This document shows, one piece after another, positions 23,201-33,430 of a stretch of 60,000 bases of DNA. The translations under genes and the position numbers were made by a program. This stretch comes from Adiantum capillus-veneris. Lineage: Eukaryota > Streptophyta > Polypodiopsida > Polypodiales > Pteridaceae. The number at the start of each line of letters is the position of its first letter. Position 1 is the stretch's first letter. Under the pieces are notes generated by a model that did no database searches, was not told the DNA's origin, and saw only the letters and a list, made by a program, of their open reading frames with translations. The stretch is from contig CM043964.1 in assembly GCA_014529385.2 (NCBI GenBank), positions 108,478,587 through 108,538,586 on the forward strand, read 5' to 3'.

Positions 23201-23685
23201 TAGACTTTGACTTCATCTCTCCTCTTTGTCACACTATCTCCTTTGTTTGAGATGTCAAGTGTGGCTTCCACCACCCTCTCTGTGATGAAAATCATGGTAT
23301 CTGTCTTGCCTTGCAGATCAGTGACTCGGGCCACTCCATCTTCTTTAATAGTGGTTACAAATTCCCACACTCTTTTGATGTCAATCCTCGCTAGCAAAGC
23401 TTCAAAGTAGTTATGTAGATCCAGCTTCTCCAGGTAATCCCCCATCTTGCTCCTAACAAATTCATTGAGCTCCCGTGGTATCATGGATAGCTCCAATGCA
23501 TTTCCTTCAGGATCTTTGAATACGCCTTGGTAGATTCTCAAATCATTGGACTCTAGCAAATCATCCTGAATCCATGTGCTGGTGGGCTTCAAAGTTCTTT
23601 CTGGGATCACAAACGGCTCCACTTCTTCTAAGTAGTCTTTTATAGTCATCCTCTTCTTCTTTGCAGGTGATTTTGCGGCTACCAT
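20209..23685 (-). pseudogene. element D: long coiled-coil ORF of unknown function, broken
   Basis: Roughly 1150 codons that I do not recognise. The start at 23685 reads MVAAKSPAKKKRMTIKDYLEE. The first ~330 residues look globular (SMIPRELNEFVRSKMGDYLEKL, FTWAMQKSKQKIINYISYIHDNL). A linker rich in Pro, Glu and Lys follows, then about 270 residues of heptad-like coiled coil (22142-21222: Glu, Lys, Gln and Leu rich, e.g. NLTLQLAEESKEVETLRNAK), then a C-terminal region (LIVDSQPRWRKAWLTKYPQYL; FEEAFYTDFFTINTDIFG) ending 40 bp before the polypurine tract. There is no zinc knuckle, DSG protease, RT or integrase motif. Between 22142 and 20864 one frame holds at least five stops (TGA 21834, TAG 21432, TAG 21222 and more). 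Frameshifts lie near 23150, 22150 and 20690. It could be a highly diverged gag or an accessory ORF of a non-autonomous element. Confidence 0.6.
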
Positions 23686-26300
23686 GGATCCTATTGCACT
23701 CAGTAGTCCAAAGTTAGCACTTTTTCCATATTAGCTGCTAAACTAAGTTCTAACTATCCAAATGACTTGAAAATTGAAAATAAAGCTCAAAAAGAACTAG
23801 GGAAACTCTGCCTTTGCCCACAGTAGCTTACTGGCTAAAAAATTATTCCTACGCATAGGATGTCTACCTTGCCTGTTTTTTGTGAAACTTGGTAGGCTAG
23901 TGCCCCTTGACCTGTGCAACATGGCTACGTGATTGGAATTGGGTTTGGGCATCAAAAGAGTACAATTCTGGGCAGATTTAGGCTTTAGGCTCACAAATTG
24001 GGTAGGATGTCCTCAACAAGTGGCAAATGATATTCAAAAAGCTTGAAAGTTGATCTACAGGCTTCTTATACCATGTTAATGGTTTCCATGAAGTCAAATC
24101 CTGCACAGTAGGTCAAAATCACACTGGAGACATCCTACGCGTAGGATGTCTATTTCATCAAAATGACTTGAAATTTGTTATGGGGGTAAATTTTAGCATG
24201 TGGAACATGGCCCTGCTCTTGGATTTTGATTTGGACAAGAATTGGTGTTGTTAAGAGCATGTGTAGTGTTTTTAGGCTCAAAAAGTGCATCTTGGAGGTG
24301 TTGGGAGCCAAATGTGATGGGAATGGCTTGAAAATTCATATATGAGCTTAGGAAGGTGTTATAAAGAGATCTGGAACTGAAAAATACCGGCTGGGAGTCA
24401 AATTGGTCATTTAGACATCCTACGCGTAGGATGTCTATTTCATCATTTTTCACATCTGACCCCACAGATATCTTAGCAATGTGCTCATGAGTATACTGTG
24501 CAAGTTTCATGTGATCTGGACGAGTTTTGGTAGGTCTATGACCCATTATTGCCTCTATGCTCTGACTTTGCATTTTTTGATGCATATGAGGTCAATTTTT
24601 GTCCAAATATGATGAAACTTGGTGGCTAGCATGTACAGGCTATTTTGAAGCTGTGTGTGAAAAGAGATGTTGAGTTTAGTGCCCAGATTTGGCCTTGAGA
24701 CATCCTACGCGTAGGATGTCTCCTGATGAAATTTATATGGTGAGTGCTACTAGTGCCTGCCCTGAGCCCCCCTGAGTCCCTTTTAAGCCCTATTTCAACA
24801 AAAAAGTCAAATATATAGAAAGAAACTCCCTGTTTTGCTTTTAGAGCCTCTGAGCCGTTTTTTGAATCTTAGAGTGCTTTTCAGCGATGAAATTTCTTGA
24901 TGTTAGTCTCCATAGCTTCACGGTTCCCTAGGGGTCCTTGCCATATGGTTTTTGTCGACTTTGGCTTCACTGGAGCTCCGTTTGGCAATTTGTTGCTCTG
25001 GAAGCACCCATGGTTGCGTTTACATGTCCTCGATGACTTGTGGTGGTCTACCACCATAGGACTTGGTTGTTGATGGTCTAGGAAAGCCGTTCGTGAAGTT
25101 TGGTGGCAAACGGCCATGCGGTTTGGTCGTGAGAGCTATTTGACGCTTTGTGTGTCTGATGCCGTTTCTGAAGTTTAGTGCCACTTCGGGTCGTCTTATG
25201 AAGATGTGGGCTACATAGACTTGTCGAGCATGTCGAGATGCTCCTACCCATGAGTTTTGATAGCATTTGGGCGCCTTTCCGCCGATTTACCATTTGGTGG
25301 CCTCTTGCAGGGCTCTAGAAGTTAGGGTTTTTCCCAGTGGTTTTCCGCCACCTTTGGGCATCCAAAAGTGGTCTCCTATGCTAGGTAAGCCGCCGATGAA
25401 GTTTCATTGCTTTCGGGTTAGCCGTTAGGTGGCCACTTCTACCTGTAGGTCTCTACTGCTCGCTTCACGTGTGAACCCTACGCTAGTTTTCGCGACAAAA
25501 CATCAAACATACGCGAAAAGCTCAAGGTGGTGAGCCTATCTCTCATGTCTGGAGCCTGTCGGGTGGTCGTGCGCGTCGTAGAAGCCGTTGGAAGTCTGGT
25601 TCGCTCTAGGTGGCAAGAGCTCTCTCTCAAAAGGCAATAGTAGAAATGAGCTTAAAATGAAGTGAAAAAATCTTATAATGGGGGTCCCCAAACCACTTTC
25701 CATGAAATTTGACTTGTGCTCCCAACTTCTTGCAAGATGCGGTTTAGGCTAAAAAATTTCTTGATTTGGACTCCATTTGCCCAGTTTTCGAGAAATTTGA
25801 CATTTCGGTCAAAATCCGGCCAAAACATGCTTTCCACTCCATTCACATAATTGCACCCCAATTGTACCATAGGTTGTCCTATAGTCACTGATTATCCCCA
25901 TATTTTTTGTTTTTCATTACGATTGTTTTTCACCTGTTTTTTATATTTTTGAAGTTCTTCTGCCGATAATTAGTAAAACTAAAAAGAAAATCGCAAATTT
26001 AACCCAAAAAAACCCCAAAATCATAATAACTCAAAAACATCACCGCAAAACACTATATACACTCACATGCAATTTTTATGGCCGGATTTCTCCGTTTTAC
26101 CAATATTTTGCCCAAAAAATGGCTATTTTTACCTATATATACACACCTAGGGGTTTGATTTGGCGTTTGGCCCCATATACTTGTCTATTCATGCTGTATA
26201 AGGGTATATGTACTTGGGTTAGTCCATAAAATTTTGCAATCAAATGACAACCCTTTAAAATAGTCGAAAAACATGCCCTTTTTTGCTCTTTTTTCCATTG
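23686..26300 (-). other. element D: leader upstream of the coiled-coil ORF
   Basis: About 2.6 kb with no supported coding sequence. The part next to the ORF contains the palindrome array at 23840-24722. Further out, 24830-25600 contains loosely repeated GAAGTTTGGTGGC-like and CCGTT-like words. Neither a primer binding site nor a copy of the 19313-20156 LTR was found, so the 5' end of D is not located and part of this stretch may belong to another element. Confidence 0.45.
23840..24722. repeat. palindrome array with 285-bp period in the D leader
   Basis: Four sites share the dyad AGACATCCTACG followed by its complement. Three are perfect 24-bp palindromes at 24128-24151, 24413-24436 and about 24698-24721. 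The fourth, centred at 23853/23854, has decayed. Centre-to-centre distances are 286, 285 and 285 bp. Between sites the sequence is strongly diverged, although words such as TTTCATCA after the palindrome and AACATGGC further on recur. Confidence 0.85.
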
Positions 26301-26427
26301 GGTCCGCATTTGAGAATGCCTTCCCCCCCCTCCTAGCCGGAGTCCTCCCGGACGACAAGGTATCGCCTCGGTGTATGTGCCGTGCACGGTTAAAAATTGT
26401 GCTAATGCTTGGCCATGTAATGTGGCC
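26301..26427 (-). other. polypurine-like run after the retropepsin region
   Basis: The minus strand reads CTAGGAGGGGGGGG near 26319-26335, preceded by GTCGTCCGGGAGGACTCCGG. This resembles the run-up to the D polypurine tract (GGACGACATGAACTAGGAGG). No LTR start (TG) follows at the expected place, so it is only a candidate 3' end of an element. Confidence 0.35.
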
Positions 26428-27794
26428 CTATATGATGCGTACTCGATCAATGCATGGAAAAATTAATGTTGTGTAAGAGGAGGGTATAAGCAAGATGCTT
26501 ATTGGCATTCGTCGTCGAGGTTTCCTATTTGTTGTTGATTTGGTTGGCCGATTTTCTTTGTAAGTAAAAGTTGTAACTCTACCGCTCTCTGTTTGATCGT
26601 CTTTCTTGCAAAAGTTGCTTGGTTTGCCGCTACAATCGATGTGGCCATGGTTATCGCCTTTGAGAGAATGGTCGTGTCGGGATTGGCCATAGTATTTTCT
26701 TTCCATTTGTAGCTTTGTTTTGGAGGTTTTTGTAGGTTTATTGCTACTTCCGCGGTTGTCATTGTTTTGCTGCTGATTGGCACCCGCATAGATCGGTTTG
26801 CCGGTTTCATATGTAGTGTATGTCTGCATGCCGATGTTTCTTGTACTGAAGGGAGTTCCTGTTACTTTGGTTTCGGGATCCAAATGCAAGTCGCACTAAA
26901 GTTGTTACTGAGCATTCTCTTTGGGATCCATATATGTGTTATTCCCTTGGTTTTTGGTTGGAGCTGTGTGCTTCTGTTGACTTCTTTTGTTGTATTGTGG
27001 TTTGTCTACCATGTCACCTCTATCCTTCCGCACCCATACTTTTTTGTCGCGTGTGGTAACCTTGATCTTGGCACTGAGGTCTGTTTGGTTGGATGTTTGT
27101 AGTGAACATGGTAGGCAGTTCCCTGTTTGTTCACCATGGGTATCATGTTGTTCTTTAGTGGCACCCATCCTTTTGGTTCTTATCTAGTGATTGTGGTGTT
27201 GTTATCTGGTTCTTCCGGGGTTTCTTACCACATGTTGTTCTTGTGCATGCGGAATTTTGACTGCATCCGCATTCCAATCTATCTGCACATTATACTCTTT
27301 TTGCCAAGGTTGTCCCAACAACATGGGGTGTTGTGTACTTTCATCCTCAACCACATAAAACTTGTGTGGGTAAATATATTGATGTACTTGTACATGCAAT
27401 ATAATCCATCCCAATGTTTTCAGCAAATGTGATGTACTACTTTCCAACACTTGTGGAGTAGGATGTAGTTGACCTTTGGTCTTGAGCTGTTTGTATAATT
27501 CGTAAGAGATCAGATTTGCTTGAGCTCCAGAATCAAGCAATGCCATCGATTCAACTTGATTGCTACCCAATTTGGCTACAATTATTGGCTCCATTGTGTC
27601 TTCATCAAAATTCATAAGTAGAATAGCATCTATTCGCAACGGTGATCCACATTGTTATTGTTGTTGTTGTCGTAGAAGCCGTCTTTTTGCAATGCATTAT
27701 TTTGCTTCTCCTTGGGCCTCTTCTCATACCCGTAGTTTCTCTTTCATCCGTTGTTTTTCTTGATGAATTTGTTGAAGCATATCCTATGTTAGTG
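26428..27794 (-). pseudogene. element F: retropepsin-like protease with Asn/Gln-rich tail
   Basis: The stretch 27639-27202 is a clear retropepsin: SMALLDSGAQANLISYELYKQL (catalytic DSGA), then PHKFYVVEDESTQHPMLLGQPWQKEYNVQID, where LLGQPW is the conserved C-terminal block. Upstream on the same strand is a Gln-rich stretch (DMLQQIHQEKQRMKEKLRV). Downstream, 27168-26470 is Lys/Asn/Gln-rich and low in complexity, with frames broken many times. No RT follows. It sits directly after the tail of the A2 integrase on the same strand, so it is either a separate gag-protease fragment joined by deletion or an unusual downstream ORF of A2. The catalytic residues are present but the flanks are decayed. 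Confidence 0.65.
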
Positions 27795-28417
27795 GCAAAT
27801 GATACTTTCTTAATTGACACCCACTAATCCAATTTGTCATTTCTTCACCTGCTAATGTAGCAAGCTTGACAGCTCCACTTTGTGATAGGTCACTAATCAC
27901 AAAAGGTCCCATCCCTCGCTTTTTAAGTTTCTTGGCATGTTGCTTCAAGGTATAAACAAGTACATAATCACCTGTTTTGAACTCTTTCGTGCGTACATGC
28001 TTGTCAAAAAACTCTTTTTGTAGATTCTCTTTTTAGCATAGATCGAAGCTACAGCTCTCAATCGAAGTTCATCTAGCTTTTCAAGATCATCTATTCTTGA
28101 CGAGGGCTCATGCCCTATCCATTCTAAGTGTTTCTCTACTTGTAGAGTTGGAATTAAAAACTCTAGGGGTAATATAGCGTTTAGACCAAACACCATGTTG
28201 TACGGTGTTGTTCCGATTGATGTTTTGTAAGCTACTCTGTATGCCCATAGTGTTGAGTGTAACTGCTGATCCCAGTCTATTCTGGACTCTGATACAATTT
28301 TTGTTAGAACAATGCACAGTGTTTTTTGCGGCCTCAGCTTGTCCATTTGCATGTGGATGACATGGAGCAGATTTTCTATATATGACCATGAATTCCTCTA
28401 GTAGATATTCTATGACT
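27795..28417 (-). pseudogene. A2: integrase C-terminal part
   Basis: Continues the integrase after the 40-bp duplication. SAPCHPHANGQAEAAKNT carries the catalytic Glu. A frame change then leads to WAYRVAYKTSIGTTPYNMVFGLNAILPLEF, the standard gypsy block after the core, and KLDELRLRAVASI. The tail reads KKRGMGPFVISDLSQSGAVKLATLAGEE, the GPF-type C-terminal fold, and ends at a stop near 27796. At least two frameshifts break it, one from the duplication and one near 28330. No chromodomain is seen. Confidence 0.85.
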
Positions 28418-28460
28418 TCATATGACCATGAATTCCTCTAGTAGATATTCAATGACTTCA
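28381..28460. repeat. 40-bp tandem duplication in the A2 integrase
   Basis: Units 28381-28420 and 28421-28460 are identical except for one base. The unit length is not a multiple of three; removing one unit would restore the frame between the two integrase segments. Confidence 0.92.
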
Positions 28461-29645
28461 TTAAGAAAATGTGTTCCTCGATCACTGAAAATTTCTATTG
28501 GTAATCCGTATCGTATAAAGACATTCTCATACAAAAATTCTGTAGTGGTCCTTGCGTCTGCTTTTTGTGTTGCCTTGGCTTCCGCCCATTTTGTGAGATA
28601 GTCCGTAGCGACAATGATATTGGGTATGGGTGCAATATGCAGGGGTGAAATAGGCCCCACAAAATCAATGCCCCATTTTGCAAATTCCCTTGCTCCCATC
28701 ATTGGCCGTAGTGGCATCTCATCTCTCTTTATCGGCACCTTGGTGCACTCACATGCGTCACAATGCTTTACAAACTCCTCAGTATCCATATGCAATGTAA
28801 GCCACCATATTCTTGCGGTTAAGACAATTTTTGCCGTCTTATCGCCTGAAAAATGGCCTCCACCTATACCTCCATGTGCGTGTTCTAGAATCAGCAGGTA
28901 TTCGCTTTCACTTGCACAGATTCTAAGTTGATTATCCTTTCCTCGCTTATAGAGTTGATTCTCAATTAAATTAAAGTCGCGAGCCTCCAACTCTATAGCC
29001 CTTTTCTGTGCTTTTGTTATTTTTTCAGGAAATGTCCTTGTGGTTAAGAAATCAAAGATATATTGACTCCATCCAGGTGCAATGTTTACCTGAAACAATG
29101 TCGCGTGATCCACTGGTCGTTTGGCACTACATATAGTACAATTGTTAACATAAGCATGTGTGTCAGCATACATAGTTGGCCAATTATTCCCTAATTGTTT
29201 TAGTCGTTGGTGTGTTTTCATTGTTGAACAATGAAATGCACAATCCTGGATGTGTGCTTCTTCAAGATAACACTCGAATTCCTCGGGATTTATACATAAT
29301 TGTAGAATTTGGTCCGAGCCTAGATGATACAGTTGTCCTGCAATAAACTGGAAGTTTTTTATTTGTCGAATTGTTTGTTGTTTGGATCTGTCTTCCTTGT
29401 TATCAAATCTACCTCCAAAGGAAAGAATACTAACAATTTCCTGAGACCATTTGGGTATCATTTCAATATTGAAAAGATAAGCATCAGGTATGTCATCATA
29501 TACTCCTTCAGGAGCTTCCCCATTTTGCAGCCTTGAAAGATGATCTGCCCATAGTAGATGAGTTTTAGCCTTTTTGACCACCACTGTGAAATCAAACTCT
29601 AGCAATATAATAAACCAGTGTACAATTCTCCCAGTATTGCATGGT
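28418..29645 (-). pseudogene. A2: linker, two zinc modules and integrase core
   Basis: An open frame of 395 codons from 29605. Residues 1-80 are the RNase H tail and linker. Module 1 (about residues 91-160) has H118, H125, C156 and C159. Module 2 (about 217-287) has H244, H251, C282 and C285. Both therefore fit H-X6-H-X30-C-X2-C, and both begin with a QLY-type strand and a short LC/IC turn. The core follows with WGIDFVGPIS (Asp 314), ATDYLTKWAEA and EIFSDRGTHF (Asp 375). The frame is cut at 28418 by a 40-bp tandem duplication just before the catalytic Glu. Usual gypsy integrases have a single zinc module. A1 shows the same arrangement. Confidence 0.85.
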
Positions 29646-30856
29646 TTATACCAGATACAAAAGAGCTTGATGTTCTATGAAGAGCACAAGTTTGTTTGCG
29701 AGCAAATAATGCCAAAATTTCTTTACAGCATAAATCATTCCTAAACCCTCTCTTTCAGTGGTTGTGCAGTTCTTCTCTGCACTATTTAACTGTCGGCTTG
29801 CATAACAAATTGGTAAATCCATTGTTCCGTCTCCAGGTTGAGCTAGAATACTCCCGATTGCATATGCAAATGCATCAATGTGCACATGGAATATCTTTTT
29901 CCAATCTGGTGCTTTATGTACAGGTGCTGATGCAAGGTTTTTCTTCAGCTTTTGGAATGAAGTTTCACACTCCTCTGTCCAATCAAAACTGACTAACAAA
30001 CGATACAGAGGTTGTGCAGTGACTGCATACATATATATGAATCTTCGATAATATCTGCAGTGTCCCATGAAGGATTGTACTTGTTTAGCATTAGTAGGCC
30101 TGGGTAAGTCTACTATGACTCTGATTTTGTCTAGGTCAGTGGTTATGCCATTTCTTGAGACAATATGTCCTAAGATGCGGCCTTGTCTAACCATAAAAAT
30201 AAACTTTTCCGGGTTGAGACATATTCGATATGTTCTGCATTTCTCAAATACCTTTTGTAAATGGTCAATATGTTCCTCTCGTAGAAGAGAGTGTACACAG
30301 AGATCATCCATATATATTTCTAAGAATATTCTCAGGTATTCCTTGAACGCATGAGTCATTAACCTTTGAAAGGTATATGGGGCATTGGTCAAGCCAAAAG
30401 GCATAACTCTATATGCATATATTCCCATTCTGTGGCAAACGGTGTTTTGTGTTGATCCTCTATTGCAATTTCCAATTGGTTATACCCTGAAAACCCATCT
30501 AGAAAGGAATAAGCCCGTTTGCCAGCCACCCGCTCAAGTACATGTTCTGTGATCGGCAATGGATAATTATCCCTTATGGTGGCTGCATTTACTTTTTTGA
30601 GGTTCACACACACTCGCAGCTTTTCGTTATTTTTGGGGACAACCACAATGGGTGACACCCAATCTGTATGTTCGATTTCATAGATAAATTCAACATCCAT
30701 CAGCTTGTCAATTTCCTCTTTGATTCGTTTAGTAAATGTGTCATTATATGTGTAAGGACGCTGTTTGCTAGGTTTGGCATCTAATTTCAACGGTATTGTA
30801 TGTTGGCAAATCGATGGATCAACTCCTTTGAGGTCTTTGTAGGACCATGCAAACAC
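29646..30856 (-). pseudogene. A2: reverse transcriptase and RNase H
   Basis: RT reads MFAWSYKDLKGVDPSICQHTIPL, DVEFIYEIEHTDWVSPIVVVPK, RVCVNLKKVNAATIRDNYPLP and FLDGFSGYNQLEIA. A one-base loss near 30428 then shifts the frame to YAYRVMPFGLTNAPYTFQRL, IYMDDLCVHS (both catalytic Asp retained) and GRILGHIVSRNGITTDLDKI. RNase H follows with FHVHIDAFAYAIGSILAQPG, CYASRQLNSAEKNCTTTEREGL and ALLYLV, where another short deletion shifts the frame into the next segment. Only two simple lesions disable about 400 codons, so this copy is younger than G or E. Confidence 0.9.
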
Positions 30857-31130
30857 ATCTTTATACTTCTTAAGAAGTTGTGTTAGCAGTTCTTCTTCTT
30901 TAGGCTCTAAATCAGTTGCGATATAGACCGGCTGAGGCTTTTCACCTGGTTCAGTGAGGTCTATCTATTTTGCATTTTCTGGCCCATCGTAAGATTCCTG
31001 GTTTATTCTTTCCCTGACTGGTGGTGTCATTATGATTTTTCTATCCTGGATGGTGAATTTTTGATAGTGGGATGGTACATTCATGTTTCCTCTTTTTGAC
31101 TCCTCCTTACCATCACTTTCTCCATACCTC

Positions 31131-31703
31131 TCATAATGACCGTTTTAGTTCTTGGTATTTCTTTTTACACTCCAATTTGGTCCACGCTGGGTCTTTTGTT
31201 TTTTCTTGTTTTGATTGTTGAGATTTTTTTAATTTTGTTTCTGTTTTAGCTTTCCGCACTTGTTTTATTTCCTCTTGCGTTCCTTCCATTCGAACTTTTG
31301 AGAATCTTCCTGATATTTGGTCTTTTACACAATCCTCTGCTTTGACAAGCATTAGATAGTGAGTTTTATCTTTTATCCTGGGCATAGGGTTCTCTCTCAT
31401 TTTGTTTTCTGCTCGTTTTTTCCTATAGCGTTCATGGCGTCTAGGGTGCTGATTGGCAAAATCATAAAACTTGATATTCGTTGTTTTCTCCCCATGCTCA
31501 CTTGAGCTGTCTGAACACTCGTTATCTGCATCGTTATTTACCTCCAGATGCTCAGAGGAGTTATAAAACTCTTCTTGTTTTGGTGGTTCTACAATCTCAT
31601 CTCCTCCTGGTATAAGTCTTACCATGTAATAGGGTAGCACATCATAGCCATCCTTGTCACAAAATTTTGTCATTGGGCTATCTGTAATGGTACAGACATC
31701 CAA
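31131..31703 (-). pseudogene. A2: charged linker between protease and RT
   Basis: A 190-residue open stretch. The first half is acidic (DEIVEPPKQEEF, DADNECSDSSSEHGE), the second strongly basic (RRHERYRKKRAENKMRE, KKSQQSKQEKTK). It matches the equivalent part of A3 at 54832-55263 in layout (GYDVLPYYMV versus GYDIIPFQMM; KYQELKRSL versus RYKILKQTL). No catalytic motif is seen. The 280 bp between it and RT (30857-31130) also looks coding-like but broken. Confidence 0.65.
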
Positions 31704-31838
31704 TGTTGCTAGTATGTGTTCCCATTCCAGAGGTTCTAAGGCATCTTCGGGAAAAGGTTCCGAAATATAATCCTTGTCCTCAATAGCTCTTTCTAAGATG
31801 CATTCCTCTCTTTTTAAGCTCCCACAAGGTGAAGCTTC

Positions 31839-32350
31839 TCACATCCATAGCTCTCTTTTTTGCCCTAACCATGCTGGGAGTTTGGACCCTGCCAATGTAG
31901 CTAAATCAAACTCTTCCACGAGTGTCTGGTTGACATCTTTGTAACTATGGTCTTTTAGGTGTATTCTGGTTGTAGTCTCGCCATGTCTGAAGTATATGTG
32001 GTCGTAACCCCAATCCTGGACCATCTTTAATTGTCTCATGAACGGTCTTCCCAAGATGTTCTTGTAATTGTTCTTTTTGTCGAAATCGACTATCGCAAAC
32101 GTATGCTCATACTCGATTCCGCACGAGGTGAAAATTACTTTTTCTAAGAGTCCTAGAGGCTTTTCCATGAACCTATCTGCCAGTTGCAATTTCATTCTGG
32201 TAGCTCTCAAAGCCTGTTTTCCCCATTTTTTCCAAATTTCCCTGGTGGCGATAACGACTTTAGCTCCACTATCAAGAATAGCTTTGGAAACTACTCCTTG
32301 GAATTCTACTGGTAGTTTGGTATTTCCATCTTCTCCCTCGCAATACTCTC
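31839..32350 (-). pseudogene. A2: retropepsin-like protease
   Basis: The active site AILDSGAKVVIATREIWKKW lies at about 32225-32283, in a different frame from the following block MKLQLADRFMEKPLGLLEKV, EYEHTFAIVDFDKKNNYKNI and LGRPFMRQLKMVQDWGYDHI. The LGRPF block is the conserved C-terminal element of gypsy proteases. A3 has the same sequence organisation at 54133-54606, with DSGAGISIAT. It would cleave the Gag-Pol precursor. Confidence 0.85.
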
Positions 32351-33430
32351 CAACCTTGTTTAAAGGTACTGGCCCTAGTGTTTAGTTGAGGCTTTTCCAA
32401 TTCTCTGATCCCTTCTTGAAGCTTTGAGGTGGGGACTTTTACTCCAAATTTTTCTAAGCATTTTCCTACAGTGGTCCACATGTTTGGCTGTAGCCTTAGG
32501 AGTTCGACTAATGTGATTGTGCATGTCACATGGGTGGACAATAATTCAATCAACCCTTGTGAATCCATCACTCTGTTAGAAGAAAGTCTTTGAGATGGGA
32601 TTGCTCTCACCTCAGACTTGGCTCATACTCCCCTAGGTAAGAGGGTAGAGTTTTTAGCGAGTCTGGTTGGCTGTGCCCCGAACTAATTGATCCCTCGTCT
32701 CTCCCTTGTGAATGCATATCAAAGTTCATTTGTGATTTTGCCTCAAATTCTTCAATAGGAGGTAAGATCTCATTTTTCTCTTTTCTCGTACTATTCATGT
32801 GGTAGCTCATCCGGTTAGCTTCATTGGCATCACAGATTTGCTTCCACAGGTCATCTAGACCGTTATAATCCTTACCCATTTCTACCAATGTTTTAGGCTG
32901 AAAACCATCAATTGTCTCATCTGTTGTATTGGGCACTATGATAGGTTCTCCCCTAGACTCAAGGGCAGTCATGAGCCTCTCCTTCGTGTCTACTTGTTTC
33001 TCTAAATTTGGTTTGATAGGGGTTGGATCTGGTACTTCGTGCCAACTTGCAGGTTTACCAAGCAGGTTTTCTATCAAGGAATCATCTTTCGACACATTTC
33101 CAACCTCTACTTTTCTATTTTGGCATATGGATAAGTCATCCATCTTTGCTCTTGGGTTTGATTGTTTTTGAGTCTGGCTTCGTAAGCTTTTAAAAGTGCG
33201 TCTAACTCCTCATTTACATTTTCTGCAAACACTGATCCTCCTGATCCTGCACTTTTGGGTTCTGCTATTTCCTTGGGTGCTATGGTTGCTGCAGTGTGTG
33301 AGCTTAGACTAGCTAGATCCTCTAACCGCTCTAATCTATCCTTCGTGTGTTTTAACTCCTTGGATAGAGCCGTTTGCTCTCGTTCTCTCCTGGCTTTCAT
33401 GCGTGCCTTTCTAGCTTTCCAAGTGCTTCT
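32351..33430 (-). pseudogene. A2: spacer between zinc knuckles and protease
   Basis: About 360 codons over three frames. Visible parts: a short coiled-coil stretch (QTALSKELKHTKDRLERLEDL), a block QRWMTYPYAKIEK that matches HRWLMYPHLGYDK of A3, an acidic region (QKTLVEMGKDYNGLDDLW), and near the protease VMDSQGLIELLSTHVTCTITLVELLRLQPNMW, which corresponds to LMDTKTLHELMSSPIRCTLTLSDLLHVRPHLW of A3. Conservation between two decayed copies suggests a real domain, but I do not recognise it. Confidence 0.6.

Noticed and set aside
24193-24585. 130-residue open frame across the palindrome region
   Set aside because: It spans the 285-bp repeat units, has no recognisable motif and is on the leader of D; likely chance.
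26133-26450. 105-residue open frame on the minus strand
   Set aside because: Crosses the polypurine-like run and has no motif; not supported as coding.
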